64,000 bases of DNA from Psychrobacter sp. LV10R520-6 (GCF_900182925.1 NZ_LT900024.1:930001-994000), one strand, 5' to 3'. Numbered from the stretch's first letter, positions 1 through 8,502 are shown. Numbers and translations: made by a program. The notes: a model not told the origin generated them from the letters alone.

Positions 1-636
1 CCAAAGGGTGTCTCAGCATTCGTGGTCGATGCGCATAGCGAAGGCATCGAATACGGTAAAAACGAGCACAAAATGGGCTGGAAAGCACAGCCAACGCGCA
101 CTATCAGTTTTAAAGATGTCAAAGTACCCGCGTCCAATTTGATAGGCGAGGAAGGCCAAGGCTTTCGTATTGCTATGAAAGGCCTTGATGGCGGGCGTAT
201 TAATATTGGTATTTGTGCGGTAGGTACGGCACAAGCAGCGCTTGAGACCGCGACCGATTATGTCAAAGAACGCAGCCAGTTTGGCAGCCCGATTGCCGAG
301 CTACAGTCGGTACAGTTTAAGCTTGCCGATATGCTCACTCAAACGATTACCGCACGCCAAATGCTATATCTAGCGTCCAGCAAAGTTGATCAAAACGATC
401 CGCAAGCCTCGGCCTATTGTGCCATGGCTAAGCGTTTATCAACCGATCTTAGCTTTGATGTCGCAAACGAAGCCTTACAGCTACATGGTGGCTATGGTTA
501 CCTGAATGAATACCCACTTGAGCGTCATGTTCGCGATTTGCGTGTCCATCAAATATTAGAAGGCACCAATGAAATCATGCGGGTGATTATCTCACGTCAG
601 CTGTTACAAGACGATGCACTCAGCAATTTACGCTAA
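1..636 (+). CDS. Acyl-CoA dehydrogenase, C-terminal part (likely isobutyryl-CoA dehydrogenase), cut by the window edge
   Basis: The reading frame is open from base 1, so the gene begins upstream; 211 residues are visible. The sequence is the C-terminal helical domain of a FAD-dependent acyl-CoA dehydrogenase, with RSQFGSPI in the middle and LQLHGGYGYL, RDLRVHQILEGTNEIMR near the end. The Glu of LEGTNEI is where short- and medium-chain family members carry the catalytic base that removes the alpha proton of the acyl-CoA. The genes that follow are the next steps of valine breakdown, so isobutyryl-CoA is the likely substrate; this is inference from context plus similarity of the C-terminus to ACAD8-type enzymes. 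The enoyl-CoA hydratase gene follows after 85 bp in the same direction. Confidence 0.9.
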   Translation, partial: PKGVSAFVVDAHSEGIEYGKNEHKMGWKAQPTRTISFKDVKVPASNLIGEEGQGFRIAMKGLDGGRINIGICAVGTAQAALETATDYVKERSQFGSPIAELQSVQFKLADMLTQTITARQMLYLASSKVDQNDPQASAYCAMAKRLSTDLSFDVANEALQLHGGYGYLNEYPLERHVRDLRVHQILEGTNEIMRVIISRQLLQDDALSNLR

Positions 637-721
637 TATTTAACAGCTAATATCCAGTATCTGATGTTATATATTTACGGATAGTATTATAAAAATAGCA
701 ATCAAAAATAAAGGATTATTT

Positions 722-1504
722 ATGACGGACTATACTAATTTGAATTTATCAATTGATGGCCATGTTGCCACTTTGACACTGAATAACCCGCCTGCACATA
801 CTTGGACAATGGACAGTCTTCAAGCGCTTAAGCAGTTGATGAGTGACCTCAATGCTAATGATGAAGTTTATGCGTTAATCATTCATGGCGATGGCGAGAA
901 GTTCTTTTCAGCTGGTGCGGATCTCAATAACTTTTCTGATGGTGATAAAGGTCGCGCAGTCAGTATGGCGATTGCTTTTGGTGAGGCCTTTGAAGCCTTG
1001 TCGGCTTATCGCGGGGTCAGTATCGCAGTCATTAACGGCTATGCCATGGGCGGCGGACTTGAATGTGCGTTAGCTTGTGATATTCGTATCGCTGAAGATC
1101 ATGCACAAATGGCATTACCAGAGACGGGTGTTGGTTTATTGCCTTGCGCTGGTGGCACTCAAAACTTAGCATGGCTGGTCGGTGAAGGTTGGGCAAAACG
1201 CATGATACTGTGCGGTGAGCGGATAGACTCAGCGACTGCGCTGCGTATTGGTTTGGTTGAAGAAGTGGTTGATAAAGGTAAAGGTCTGGAAGCGGCACAA
1301 GCTTTGGCACAAAAAGCGGCTAAGCAGTCACCAGTTGCTGTCAGTCATTCTAAGAAATTGATCCAAGCCGCTAGGTATACGCCGCCAGCGCAAAACCTTG
1401 TTAAAGAGCGCGAAGCGTTTGTTAAGTTATTCGATACTATGGATCAACGAGAAGGGGTTCAAGCCTTTTTAGACAAACGCGCGCCCAATTGGCAAAATAA
1501 GTAG
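722..1504 (+). CDS. Enoyl-CoA hydratase/isomerase family protein
   Basis: A 260-residue crotonase-fold protein, the usual length for the family. The CoA-binding/oxyanion region FSAGADL is at about residues 62-68, and the two acidic residues that activate water in hydratases are both present: E114 in GGGLE and E134 in LPETGVG. In this operon it most likely hydrates methacrylyl-CoA to 3-hydroxyisobutyryl-CoA, between the dehydrogenase before it and the hydrolase after it. An AAAGGA-type ribosome site lies just before the ATG. The family assignment is firm; the exact substrate is inferred from neighbours. Confidence 0.9.
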   Translation: MTDYTNLNLSIDGHVATLTLNNPPAHTWTMDSLQALKQLMSDLNANDEVYALIIHGDGEKFFSAGADLNNFSDGDKGRAVSMAIAFGEAFEALSAYRGVSIAVINGYAMGGGLECALACDIRIAEDHAQMALPETGVGLLPCAGGTQNLAWLVGEGWAKRMILCGERIDSATALRIGLVEEVVDKGKGLEAAQALAQKAAKQSPVAVSHSKKLIQAARYTPPAQNLVKEREAFVKLFDTMDQREGVQAFLDKRAPNWQNK

Positions 1505-1569
1505 CATCCGTTTGTAAACATTTAACACAGCAATATTTTTTGATTGTTCATTATTGATAGGTCACTACT

Positions 1570-2817
1570 ATGACAGCAGCCGACAATACCAAGCAAACCA
1601 CGCAAGAACCATCCACAGCGCCAGAAGCGCCAGTTCTCTTTAATGCCGAAGCGACTGATTGCGGACATCTCATTGGGATCATGACCTTAAATACGCCTAA
1701 GTCTTTAAATGCTTTGAGTGTTGAAATGTGTCAATTATTATCGCATCAACTTGAGCAGTGGCAAAACGATGAACAAGTGGTGGCAATATTATTAAAAGGG
1801 GCAGGCGATAAGGCATTTTGTGCGGGCGGTGACATCCGTAAGCTTTATGACAGTATGTCGCAAACCGCGCCACTACCGAACCCTTATGCAACCGAGTTCT
1901 TTAGTCATGAGTACCGTCTATACCGCCAAATGCATTTTTATACTAAGCCATTAATATTATGGGGTGACGGCATTATTATGGGCGGTGGCATGGGCATGAT
2001 GTCAGGTTGTAGCCATCGCTTAGTCACTGAACGTACCCGTTTTGCGATGCCTGAGGTCACTATTGGCTTGTTTCCTGATGCCTCCGGCAGCTGGTTCTTG
2101 CAACGTATACCGGCCAAGATGGGTTTGTTTTTGGGCCTGACTGGCGCGCAGTGTAATGGTAATGATGCACTACTGGCCAATCTTGCCGAATATGCGGTAG
2201 CCAGCAGTGACTACGATGCCATTATACAACGTTTAATCCAGAGCAATTGGCAAGCGGCGGTTGATACCAATCAAGCTGATACCGCGTATAGCATTACCAG
2301 CCATGCGTTGGCCTCCCAACCAAGAGCGGACCTTCCCGGTAGTAAGTTGGCGTTATATTGGCAGCCTATTCAGAAGCTGATGACTAGCGGCGGCTTGGCA
2401 GATATTGATGCCATGATGCGCGATGATGAGGCGCTAATGCAACTTGATGCTGATTTTGCTCAGGATAGCTGGACGCAACGGGCGGTGGCTACCTATCGCC
2501 AAGGCTGTCCGGTGACTGTAGCTTTAACCTATGCGCTATTCCATAAAGTCGCTGAACTTTCAATAGAGCAAGTCTTATATCTAGAGACTAATGTTGCTGT
2601 ACATTGTGCCGCGAACCCTGACTTTAAAGAAGGCGTGCGTGCCTTACTTATGGATAAAGATAAAAATCCACAGTGGTCGCGCTCATTAGCAGAATGCTTG
2701 AGCGTAGAAGGGCGCGAGTATATTGAGCAGCATTTTGTTAACCCTTATCCTGAAGGTGAACATCCGCTCTCTGACTGGTTAGGCGCTGAGTCATTGGCTG
2801 TGCAGTGTGTGCGTTAG
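1570..2817 (+). CDS. 3-hydroxyisobutyryl-CoA hydrolase (HIBCH-type, crotonase fold)
   Basis: A 415-residue crotonase-superfamily protein, longer than simple hydratases as is normal for HIBCH. Diagnostic segments are AFCAGGDIRKLYD near residue 85, MGGGMGMM near 138 and FAMPEVTIGLFPDASGS near 162; the Glu and Asp of that last segment correspond to the catalytic pair of human HIBCH. It releases free 3-hydroxyisobutyrate from its CoA ester, which the next gene oxidises. The first 30 or so residues are a low-complexity Thr/Pro/Ala-rich extension with no homologous function apparent. The stop codon sits inside a short tandem repeat, listed separately. Confidence 0.92.
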   Translation: MTAADNTKQTTQEPSTAPEAPVLFNAEATDCGHLIGIMTLNTPKSLNALSVEMCQLLSHQLEQWQNDEQVVAILLKGAGDKAFCAGGDIRKLYDSMSQTAPLPNPYATEFFSHEYRLYRQMHFYTKPLILWGDGIIMGGGMGMMSGCSHRLVTERTRFAMPEVTIGLFPDASGSWFLQRIPAKMGLFLGLTGAQCNGNDALLANLAEYAVASSDYDAIIQRLIQSNWQAAVDTNQADTAYSITSHALASQPRADLPGSKLALYWQPIQKLMTSGGLADIDAMMRDDEALMQLDADFAQDSWTQRAVATYRQGCPVTVALTYALFHKVAELSIEQVLYLETNVAVHCAANPDFKEGVRALLMDKDKNPQWSRSLAECLSVEGREYIEQHFVNPYPEGEHPLSDWLGAESLAVQCVR

Positions 2818-2863
2818 ATATCAAGGTGTACGCTAGATATCAAAGTGTACGCTAAATACAGAC
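2807..2863. repeat. Three tandem 19-bp units across the hydrolase stop codon
   Basis: Units at 2807-2825, 2826-2844 and 2845-2863 share the pattern GTGTRCGYTAGATATCAAR; the third is more diverged. The TAG of the hydrolase gene lies in the first unit, and units two and three repeat TAG/TAA in the same phase. This looks like a replication-slippage duplication of the gene end with no evident function. Confidence 0.75.
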
Positions 2864-2982
2864 ATATCAATGATAGCGTTATGAATTTAATAAAATAAAG
2901 TAGTCCCTTTTACCCTTTAATAGCTTTTACTATTCAGTACAGACAAGCAGTGCTGACCACCTAATCATCAAGGAGTGATGAG

Positions 2983-3975
2983 ATGAGCGCAACGAAAACG
3001 GCAAAAAAGAACGATGATAGCAGTGCCACAGGTAACGAAGGCACTAAGCCTAATATTGCCTTTATCGGTCTTGGTAATATGGGTGCGCCAATGGCAGAGA
3101 ATCTGCTCAAGGCGGGCTATACACTAAGTGTGTTTGATTTATCTGATGCCGCGACGCAGCGATTACAGCAAGCAGGCGCACGCGTCGCCGATAGCCCCAA
3201 GGCCGCAGCTGCTGATGCTCAAGTGGTTATCAGTATGTTGCCCGCTGGCAAGCACGTACATTCTGTTTATTTAGGGAAGGATGGTTCAGATGCGGCAGAT
3301 GGCGCAGCAACAAGTGGTTTGTTATCGGACTTGCCGAAAGGCACCCTAGTCATCGATAGCAGCACCATTGCTGCAGAGGATGCTCGTGTGGTCGCGGACG
3401 CTGCTACTAAGTTGGGCGTTGATTTCTTGGATGCCCCGGTTTCCGGTGGCACAGGCGGCGCTATTGCGGGCAGCTTAACCTTTATCGTTGGCGGTAGCGC
3501 TGAGGCATTTGCGAAAGCTGAGCCGATATTAGCGATAATGGGTAAGAATGTCTTTCATGCTGGTGATCATGGTGCCGGACAAGTAGCGAAGATATGTAAT
3601 AACATGCTACTCGGTATTTTGATGGCTGGAACCGCAGAGGCAATCAGCTTGGGTGTCAAGAATGGTCTAGACCCTAAAGTATTGTCAGATATTATGCTAC
3701 AAAGCTCAGGACGTAACTGGACGCTAGAGGTTTATAACCCTTATCCGCAAGTGATGGATAATGTGCCGTCAAGCAATGGTTACCAAGGCGGCTTTATGAG
3801 TAAACTGATGCAAAAAGATCTCAATCTTGCGATGAAAAACGCACAAGATACTGAGGTCGATACGCCGATGGGTGCTAAGGCGGCTGAGTTGTATAATGAG
3901 CATGCTGTTGAGTATGGTGATAAAGATTTTTCGAGCATTATGGCGCGTCATGACCGTTCAGTATTACCTACGTAA
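2983..3975 (+). CDS. mmsB: 3-hydroxyisobutyrate dehydrogenase
   Basis: A 330-residue beta-hydroxyacid dehydrogenase that oxidises 3-hydroxyisobutyrate to methylmalonate semialdehyde with NAD+. Visible elements: an N-terminal Rossmann loop GLGNMGAPMAENL (residues about 29-41), the substrate-binding segment DAPVSGGTGGA (about 151-161), and GAGQVAKICNN with the catalytic Lys near residue 205. The protein has about 25 extra N-terminal residues (Ser/Lys/Asp-rich) compared with typical members. A strong AAGGAGTGATGAG ribosome site supports the chosen ATG. It is the last gene of the operon and is followed by a strong two-way terminator. Confidence 0.93.
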   Translation: MSATKTAKKNDDSSATGNEGTKPNIAFIGLGNMGAPMAENLLKAGYTLSVFDLSDAATQRLQQAGARVADSPKAAAADAQVVISMLPAGKHVHSVYLGKDGSDAADGAATSGLLSDLPKGTLVIDSSTIAAEDARVVADAATKLGVDFLDAPVSGGTGGAIAGSLTFIVGGSAEAFAKAEPILAIMGKNVFHAGDHGAGQVAKICNNMLLGILMAGTAEAISLGVKNGLDPKVLSDIMLQSSGRNWTLEVYNPYPQVMDNVPSSNGYQGGFMSKLMQKDLNLAMKNAQDTEVDTPMGAKAAELYNEHAVEYGDKDFSSIMARHDRSVLPT

Positions 3976-4032
3976 CAGAGTGGTTTTTTTAATCAACGTT
4001 AGCATTAAAGTAAATGAGCTTTAAAAACTTCA

Positions 4033-4088
4033 AAAAAGTCCGCCTGCGCTACAGCCTTAATAAGGTTAATAGAGCAGGCGGACTTTTT
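4033..4088. terminator. Bidirectional rho-independent terminator between mmsB and the IclR gene
   Basis: A perfect 15-bp stem AAAAAGTCCGCCTGC (4033-4047) pairs with GCAGGCGGACTTTTT (4074-4088), with A and T tracts on the two sides, so it can serve both converging genes. Confidence 0.9.
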
Positions 4089-4130
4089 ATAATTAGGATC
4101 GGTTTGTTATTTTAGCCTATCACTTAACAT

Positions 4131-4889
4131 TTAATTCTGTAATTCATAAACCAATGTTTGAATGTCTTGCGCGGCGGTACGTAAGCGCGGCACATGTGTT
4201 AGTAGCTCGTCTAAAGACACCCGTATCGTCGGGGCATGCAAATACAGCGATGCCAAATAGCGTGACTTTTTATCTAATATAGGTACTGCCACTGCCACCA
4301 TCTCAGAGATGAACTCTTCGTTATCAATACCTATACCCGTTTTGGCGATGTGATCAAGCTCAGCATTTAAGGTATCAATATCAACAATCGTATTTTTGGT
4401 GAATTTACTGAGCGGTAAGCTCTGTAGCATTTTACGGCGATTGGATATGGGCAATTGGCTAAGATAGAGCTTACCAGTGGCTGTACACCACATCGGCGAT
4501 TTCGCCCCCACTGGCAAATAAATCTGTAATGGCAAGGTTGTCTGTGCACGGTTGGTATAGATCATATCCATATGGTAAGGAATGCCAATACCACAAGTCT
4601 CCTTAGTTTCATCAACCAGCTTTTGCAAAATCATTTGTCGCTCATTAAAGAATAGCCGCTGCTGCCAAAGCTCGACGCTTAGATTGCGTACCCGCTTACC
4701 CGGAATGATACCGCCACCAATCTCAACCGCTACAAACCCTTCATCAACTAAGTTTTGAATTAACCGATGGATGGTTGGCTTCGGAATCTCAAGCGTTTGT
4801 GATAGCTCAAGCGGTGAGATGGGTTTTGAGGCATAGGTCACCGCTTCTATAATCTCTAACACACGGGTAATTGATGATACTTTAGGCAT
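4131..4889 (-). CDS. IclR family transcriptional regulator
   Basis: A 252-residue protein with an N-terminal winged helix-turn-helix (residues about 5-65, including ISPLELSQTLEIPKPTIHRLI) and a C-terminal IclR effector-binding domain (about 80-245; GIGIPYHMDM, CTATGKLYL, GIGIDNEEF). IclR proteins are dimeric regulators of catabolic genes. It converges on the valine-degradation operon, so it could regulate that operon, but no operator was identified and a target elsewhere is equally possible. Family assignment is firm; ligand and target are unknown. Confidence 0.9.
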   Translation of the reverse strand: MPKVSSITRVLEIIEAVTYASKPISPLELSQTLEIPKPTIHRLIQNLVDEGFVAVEIGGGIIPGKRVRNLSVELWQQRLFFNERQMILQKLVDETKETCGIGIPYHMDMIYTNRAQTTLPLQIYLPVGAKSPMWCTATGKLYLSQLPISNRRKMLQSLPLSKFTKNTIVDIDTLNAELDHIAKTGIGIDNEEFISEMVAVAVPILDKKSRYLASLYLHAPTIRVSLDELLTHVPRLRTAAQDIQTLVYELQN

Positions 4890-5262
4890 ATAAACAGCTC
4901 AATAAGAATAAAAAGAGAAAAGCGGAAAACAGTGACAGGCAATAAACAATGAACTAATGACTATTAAGAATTAGCGTTTAAAAGCCAATGTTGAAAAATA
5001 AGCATGATTGAACAGCTATTATAAGAATAAAATGCTAATAGTTAGTTTAGCATAATGTGAACTTCAGCATCCTATTCAGTATAACTAAACTATAGTGTGT
5101 ATTGGGTGGTTATAGTGCTATTGCTGCGATTGGCGAAGTTTGTTTCTATCAGCAACCAATGATACATCAACTCACAAACCACAACAAACTGTAATAATAA
5201 GCCATATAACTGTCATTGAGTAATTTTAAGGGTTACGTCATTATGATGACATGTTTTGTAAT

Positions 5263-5351
5263 ACCCTTACATGAACATTAAGATTTTTGATGTTCATGTT
5301 TACGCTGTTTAGTTACTTTGAGAGTATTCTGTAACTAAAAAACAGTTTTTT
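5263..5351 (+). ncRNA. Candidate small RNA or attenuated leader upstream of ompW
   Basis: Two consecutive hairpins, CATGAACAT/ATGTTCATG (5270-5298) and CTGTTTAGTTAC/GTAACTAAAAAACAG (5305-5345), the second followed directly by six T, lie 190 bp upstream of ompW and are not the end of any plus-strand gene. A terminator there implies a short transcript of roughly 80-90 nt. A weak -10-like TGTAAT is at 5257-5262. The 5' end is a guess. The alternative is a transcription attenuator in the ompW leader. Confidence 0.4.
5305..5351 (+). terminator. Orphan rho-independent terminator
   Basis: Stem CTGTTT-AGTTAC (5305-5316) with GTAACT-AAAAAACAG (5331-5345), then TTTTTT. The T tract occurs only on the plus strand, which excludes it being the IclR gene's leader terminator on the minus strand. 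Confidence 0.65.
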
Positions 5352-5538
5352 ACAGATTGGTGTAGCAATTATTACAATACCTACGCAATCTTTACATAAT
5401 AGCAAACAAAAAACGCGTCCATAGGGGTGACTTTTTGAGCCAAAATTTTTTTAATCTGCTCATTAAAATGATGGTTCTAAAAAATCTAAATTATCATTTT
5501 TATGGGCGAGTTATTTCACATATTTTAGGAGAGTAATT

Positions 5539-6381
5539 ATGAAGCTTATCAAATTAACTGCACTATCTGCCGCTGTTCTAGCGTCAACTGCTGCTCTAGC
5601 AGCTGATCCTATCATTGTTGTTGACAATGATAATGCAATGTCATACGAAGCGGCTCCTGCTAGCCAATATAACAGCGATGCGGGTATTATCCGTAATACC
5701 ACTGGTGCTATTTTTGGTGGTACTAAGACTCTATTCAATACAGCGATCCATCCAGCATCTGTTAGCGCTGAAGTGGGTACACTAGGTTATGGTGCTAGCG
5801 TCGGTTATTCACTTAACGACAAAGTTGAACTACAAGCCGGTTGGGCAGGTGGCGACGTAGCTGATCTGTTCGGCGGTGATTTCGACGTTAATGATGTCAA
5901 TTATGATGTTGATTCTGATTTCAGCAACCCATACATGGGTGTGCAACTACGTCCTGCAGCTAACTGGTTCACTGTGGGTGCTGGTATTATCGTGCCTGAT
6001 AATGATCTGGATGTAACTTCTAATCCTAATGGTGGTGTATATAAAATCGATGACGTTGAATATAACGCTAATGACGTAGGTACTCTACAAGGTAGTCTAG
6101 AGCATCGTAACAAGTTAGCCCCTTATGCTACTATTGGTTTCCGTCCAAATATTGGTAACAACTGGGGTGTATTCGGCGAAATCGGTGCTGCTTATCTAGG
6201 CAAAACCGACGCCACAGTTCGCTCAAACGGTACATCTACTAACGTAGGTGTAAAAGGCAGCAACTTAGGATCAGGTAAAACCTCTGCTCAAGTAGCGGCA
6301 GAAGCTCAAAATGAGCTAGAAGACGAAAACTACATCGAGTGGTTACCAATTGTCAAACTAGGCGCAACTTACCGCTTCTAA
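5539..6381 (+). CDS. OmpW family outer membrane beta-barrel protein
   Basis: A 280-residue exported protein. Residues 1-22 form a classical signal peptide ending in ALA-ADP. The rest has the alternating pattern of an outer membrane beta-barrel, with VSAEVGTLGYGASVGYSL early and the closing LGATYRF, whose terminal Phe is the sorting signal recognised by the Bam machinery. OmpW proteins are small eight-stranded barrels thought to pass hydrophobic small molecules; this one is larger than E. coli OmpW (about 210), with acidic Asn/Asp-rich loop segments. AGGAGAG lies 8 bases before the ATG. Its codon choice (many GGT, CTA, GCT) differs from the neighbours and suggests high expression. It is monocistronic, closed by its own terminator. 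Confidence 0.8.
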   Translation: MKLIKLTALSAAVLASTAALAADPIIVVDNDNAMSYEAAPASQYNSDAGIIRNTTGAIFGGTKTLFNTAIHPASVSAEVGTLGYGASVGYSLNDKVELQAGWAGGDVADLFGGDFDVNDVNYDVDSDFSNPYMGVQLRPAANWFTVGAGIIVPDNDLDVTSNPNGGVYKIDDVEYNANDVGTLQGSLEHRNKLAPYATIGFRPNIGNNWGVFGEIGAAYLGKTDATVRSNGTSTNVGVKGSNLGSGKTSAQVAAEAQNELEDENYIEWLPIVKLGATYRF

Positions 6382-6429
6382 TTTACAGAAGTCATTAGAT
6401 TCTGTAAATAGTTCAGTAAGCTAAAAAAG

Positions 6430-6452
6430 AACGGCCTTCGGGCCGTTTTTTT
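6430..6452 (+). terminator. ompW terminator
   Basis: Stem AACGGCC/GGCCGTT around a TTCG tetraloop, followed by seven T; a textbook rho-independent terminator 48 bp after the ompW stop. Confidence 0.93.
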
Positions 6453-6503
6453 ATGTGCAAAATAAAGTCCTAATCAAATAAAAATATTAGGTAGCACAGG
6501 CCT

Positions 6504-7247
6504 TTAAAAAACAATAATCGTTTGTTGAAAAGGTAAAATGGCAATTTGATAACCTGTTTTGCTAGTGTTAATTATGATGGGTGAATGGCTTTCTTGAATA
6601 AAACTATTCATCAGCGCAGGAATAAGAGACGTATAGTCCATTCCTAAGCCTTGCGCCAATTTATAGTGATATACCTTAATAAAGCTCTCTTTGATTTGCC
6701 ATAAATATTTAGAAATAGCGATTCGTTGTTCTATAGATAACTCAGCTAAAATAGCAATTTCAGAGGGATGATAAAAACGCTGAGCTACCTGCCATGCAAC
6801 ATCTTGGGTTTCAATATCGATGCCAACCGGGCGTCGGTGACTAATAACGACAGCGACCTTGTCATTTAGCCGACTGTTCCCTGAATGACTGAAGCACACA
6901 TAATATCTGTTATTTTCAAGTCGGTAAGGGAATTGGGAGTCATCTAACGTGTCAATGATAGCGAGCTTAGAGAGTAGGTCTTGCAGCAGCAGGCGAACAC
7001 CATTACGTTGTTGTTGTCGCTTATTGGCTGCATTTTTTATCGCTGACAATGAGGTCTGAAAAGGGCAGTGTCGCCAATAGAAAGAATGGAGCTTAATAGG
7101 GTAGGAGCATAATATATTTGATGCTAATGGCTGCTGTGGTTTAGACCCTAGTCTCAGCGGTAACTGTGAACTGACTTGCGCAGTTACGCACCAGGTTGTA
7201 GGGTCAAGCTGGGTATAGTGGATATGACGTAAGGTCAAATTTTGCAT
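6504..7247 (-). CDS. 4'-phosphopantetheinyl transferase, Sfp type
   Basis: A 247-residue protein of the Sfp/AcpT superfamily, which transfers 4'-phosphopantetheine from CoA to a serine of carrier proteins. The two signature blocks are present: VGIDIE (about residue 137), whose acidic residues bind magnesium, and WQIKESFIKVY (about residue 186) with the catalytic Glu and Lys, at the expected spacing. The length fits the Sfp group rather than the 120-residue AcpS. No polyketide, peptide-synthetase or siderophore genes are nearby, so the carrier protein it modifies cannot be read from context. It is a single gene flanked by terminators. Confidence 0.85.
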   Translation of the reverse strand: MQNLTLRHIHYTQLDPTTWCVTAQVSSQLPLRLGSKPQQPLASNILCSYPIKLHSFYWRHCPFQTSLSAIKNAANKRQQQRNGVRLLLQDLLSKLAIIDTLDDSQFPYRLENNRYYVCFSHSGNSRLNDKVAVVISHRRPVGIDIETQDVAWQVAQRFYHPSEIAILAELSIEQRIAISKYLWQIKESFIKVYHYKLAQGLGMDYTSLIPALMNSFIQESHSPIIINTSKTGYQIAILPFQQTIIVF

Positions 7248-7418
7248 AAGTTGTTTATATGAGTAACTATAAGAATTGTTGAGAAAGAGTTGTTGGTAGC
7301 TTCATTATTTCATTACGTATAGTAGACAAACATCAGAGCTTTTAAATATTTTGAATGAGGCTGAGTAAGAGCCAGTTGCTAAGAATAATAACTCATTAAA
7401 ATTGCCTAACTTAAAAAC

Positions 7419-7449
7419 CCCAGCAATACTTATATTGCTGGGATTTTTT
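7419..7449 (-). terminator. Terminator downstream of pal
   Basis: Stem CCCAGCAATA (7419-7428) / TATTGCTGGG (7433-7442) with a T tract on both strands. On the minus strand it lies beyond the end of the Pal-like gene and before the phosphopantetheinyl transferase gene. Confidence 0.8.
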
Positions 7450-7479
7450 GATCAATATGCATTACTTGTGCTTAATAGC

Positions 7480-7624
7480 TACAGTCAATGCTAAATAAAA
7501 GCGTTCCATAGATAAATGCGTGCCCCTGGTAAAAATTTTCTAGCGTGCTGTGCGCTTCGCCAGACAGAGGCTGCAAAAATTTCTACCAGCGGCACTGTAG
7601 CTGTTTTGAAGTGTACCGACTATA
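7480..7624. repeat. Palindromic interspersed element, copy 1 (putative MITE)
   Basis: An imperfect palindrome about 145 bp long. Core arms GTGCCCCTGG (7520-7529) and CCAGCGGCAC (7586-7595) flank a conserved centre (TAGCGTGCTG... ACAGAGGCTGC). Outer ends read ACAGTCAATG at left and GACTATAT at right. Homologous copies lie near 29.5, 40.5 and 43.2 kb. This copy abuts the Pal gene: its right end runs into the stop codon at 7625-7627. Confidence 0.8.
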
Positions 7625-8176
7625 TTAATAAGACAGCTCAGCACGGCGGTTTTGTGCATAGGCTTCTTCAGTAGTACCGGTAGCAACAGGACGCTCTTCG
7701 CCGTAGCTAATCACACGGATATTACTAGCAGATACGCCTTGGGCAGCAAGGTAACCACTGACAGACTGTGCACGGCGCTCTCCCAATGCCATATTGTATT
7801 CACGGCTACCGCGCTCATCGGTATTACCAGCGATAAGCACGCCAGCATTTGCGTTTGAGTTTAACAGACTGGCGTGTTGATTCAGTATGCTTGCTGATTG
7901 TGAGGTAATCTCGCTGCTATCAAAACCAAAATATACCACAGCTTGTAAATTATCAGCGGCAGTAATAATGGCATTTGGATTATCCACAATAACAGCGCCC
8001 GTATATCCTACTTGACCACTTGGAATACCTAAAGGGGCAATGACAACCTCAGAGGTTGCACGCTTGGTAGCACAACCCGTAGTTAGCGCCACAGCACTTG
8101 ATAATACGGCAAGTGCAGCAATTTTAGCGAAACGATTCTTTGACACAGGGTTAGATAAAACGACTTGAATAGACAT
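7625..8176 (-). CDS. pal: Pal-like OmpA-family lipoprotein
   Basis: A 183-residue lipoprotein. After a basic N-terminus and hydrophobic stretch comes a lipobox ALTTGC, with Cys at about residue 35. Residues about 80-183 are an OmpA-type peptidoglycan-binding domain: VYFGFDSSEI, GNTDERGSREYN, ALGERRAQSV, YGEERPV and NRRAELSY are the standard Pal landmarks, including the Asp and Arg that hold diaminopimelate. Pal links the outer membrane to peptidoglycan and Tol. No tolQRAB genes are adjacent, so another Pal/OmpA lipoprotein paralogue is possible. The first ATG gives a rather long pre-lipobox segment; a later start cannot be excluded. Confidence 0.8.
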   Translation of the reverse strand: MSIQVVLSNPVSKNRFAKIAALAVLSSAVALTTGCATKRATSEVVIAPLGIPSGQVGYTGAVIVDNPNAIITAADNLQAVVYFGFDSSEITSQSASILNQHASLLNSNANAGVLIAGNTDERGSREYNMALGERRAQSVSGYLAAQGVSASNIRVISYGEERPVATGTTEEAYAQNRRAELSY

Positions 8177-8502
8177 GACGAGCTCCTAAATTTTTAAGCA
8201 AATTTGTTATTTTTAAACTGAATATAGAATATAGTAAAACTTGGGCAATTCCTACTCATAGTAGAACTAATGTTACGTTATGTAAATAGCATTACTGTAA
8301 ATGATGTCAAATTTTGTCTATTATTACCCTATACAGTTAGCAATCTATATTAGGTCTGATTATCCTTCTAGTTATAACGCTGTCCAGTGCTTATCATTCA
8401 GAGAAGGTTTTGCTTTGTTAGATTATCAATCTAACGAGAATAAAGAGAAAAAACAAGGTTTACTAGCAGGGATCATCAATTAGGGGTCATCAATAAAAAT
8501 GA
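8177..8502. other. Intergenic region upstream of pal
   Basis: 326 bp, A/T rich, presumably carrying the pal promoter. A 60-codon plus-strand frame crosses it but lacks a ribosome site and resembles nothing recognisable. No repeat or hairpin stands out. Confidence 0.6.

Larger units (their letters stand above)
4890..5538. other. Long intergenic region between divergent IclR and ompW genes
   Basis: 649 bp with no credible protein gene. It must hold the promoters of both flanking genes. It also contains a small palindrome GTCAT-TATG-ATGAC (5237-5250), a hairpin CATGAACAT/ATGTTCATG (5270-5298) and an orphan plus-strand terminator (5305-5351), treated below as a candidate small RNA. The last 100 bp are very A/T rich and end in the ompW ribosome site. 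Confidence 0.7.

Noticed and set aside
8301..8483. 60-codon plus-strand frame upstream of pal
   Set aside because: No ribosome site, no recognisable domain, and it overlaps the likely pal promoter region.
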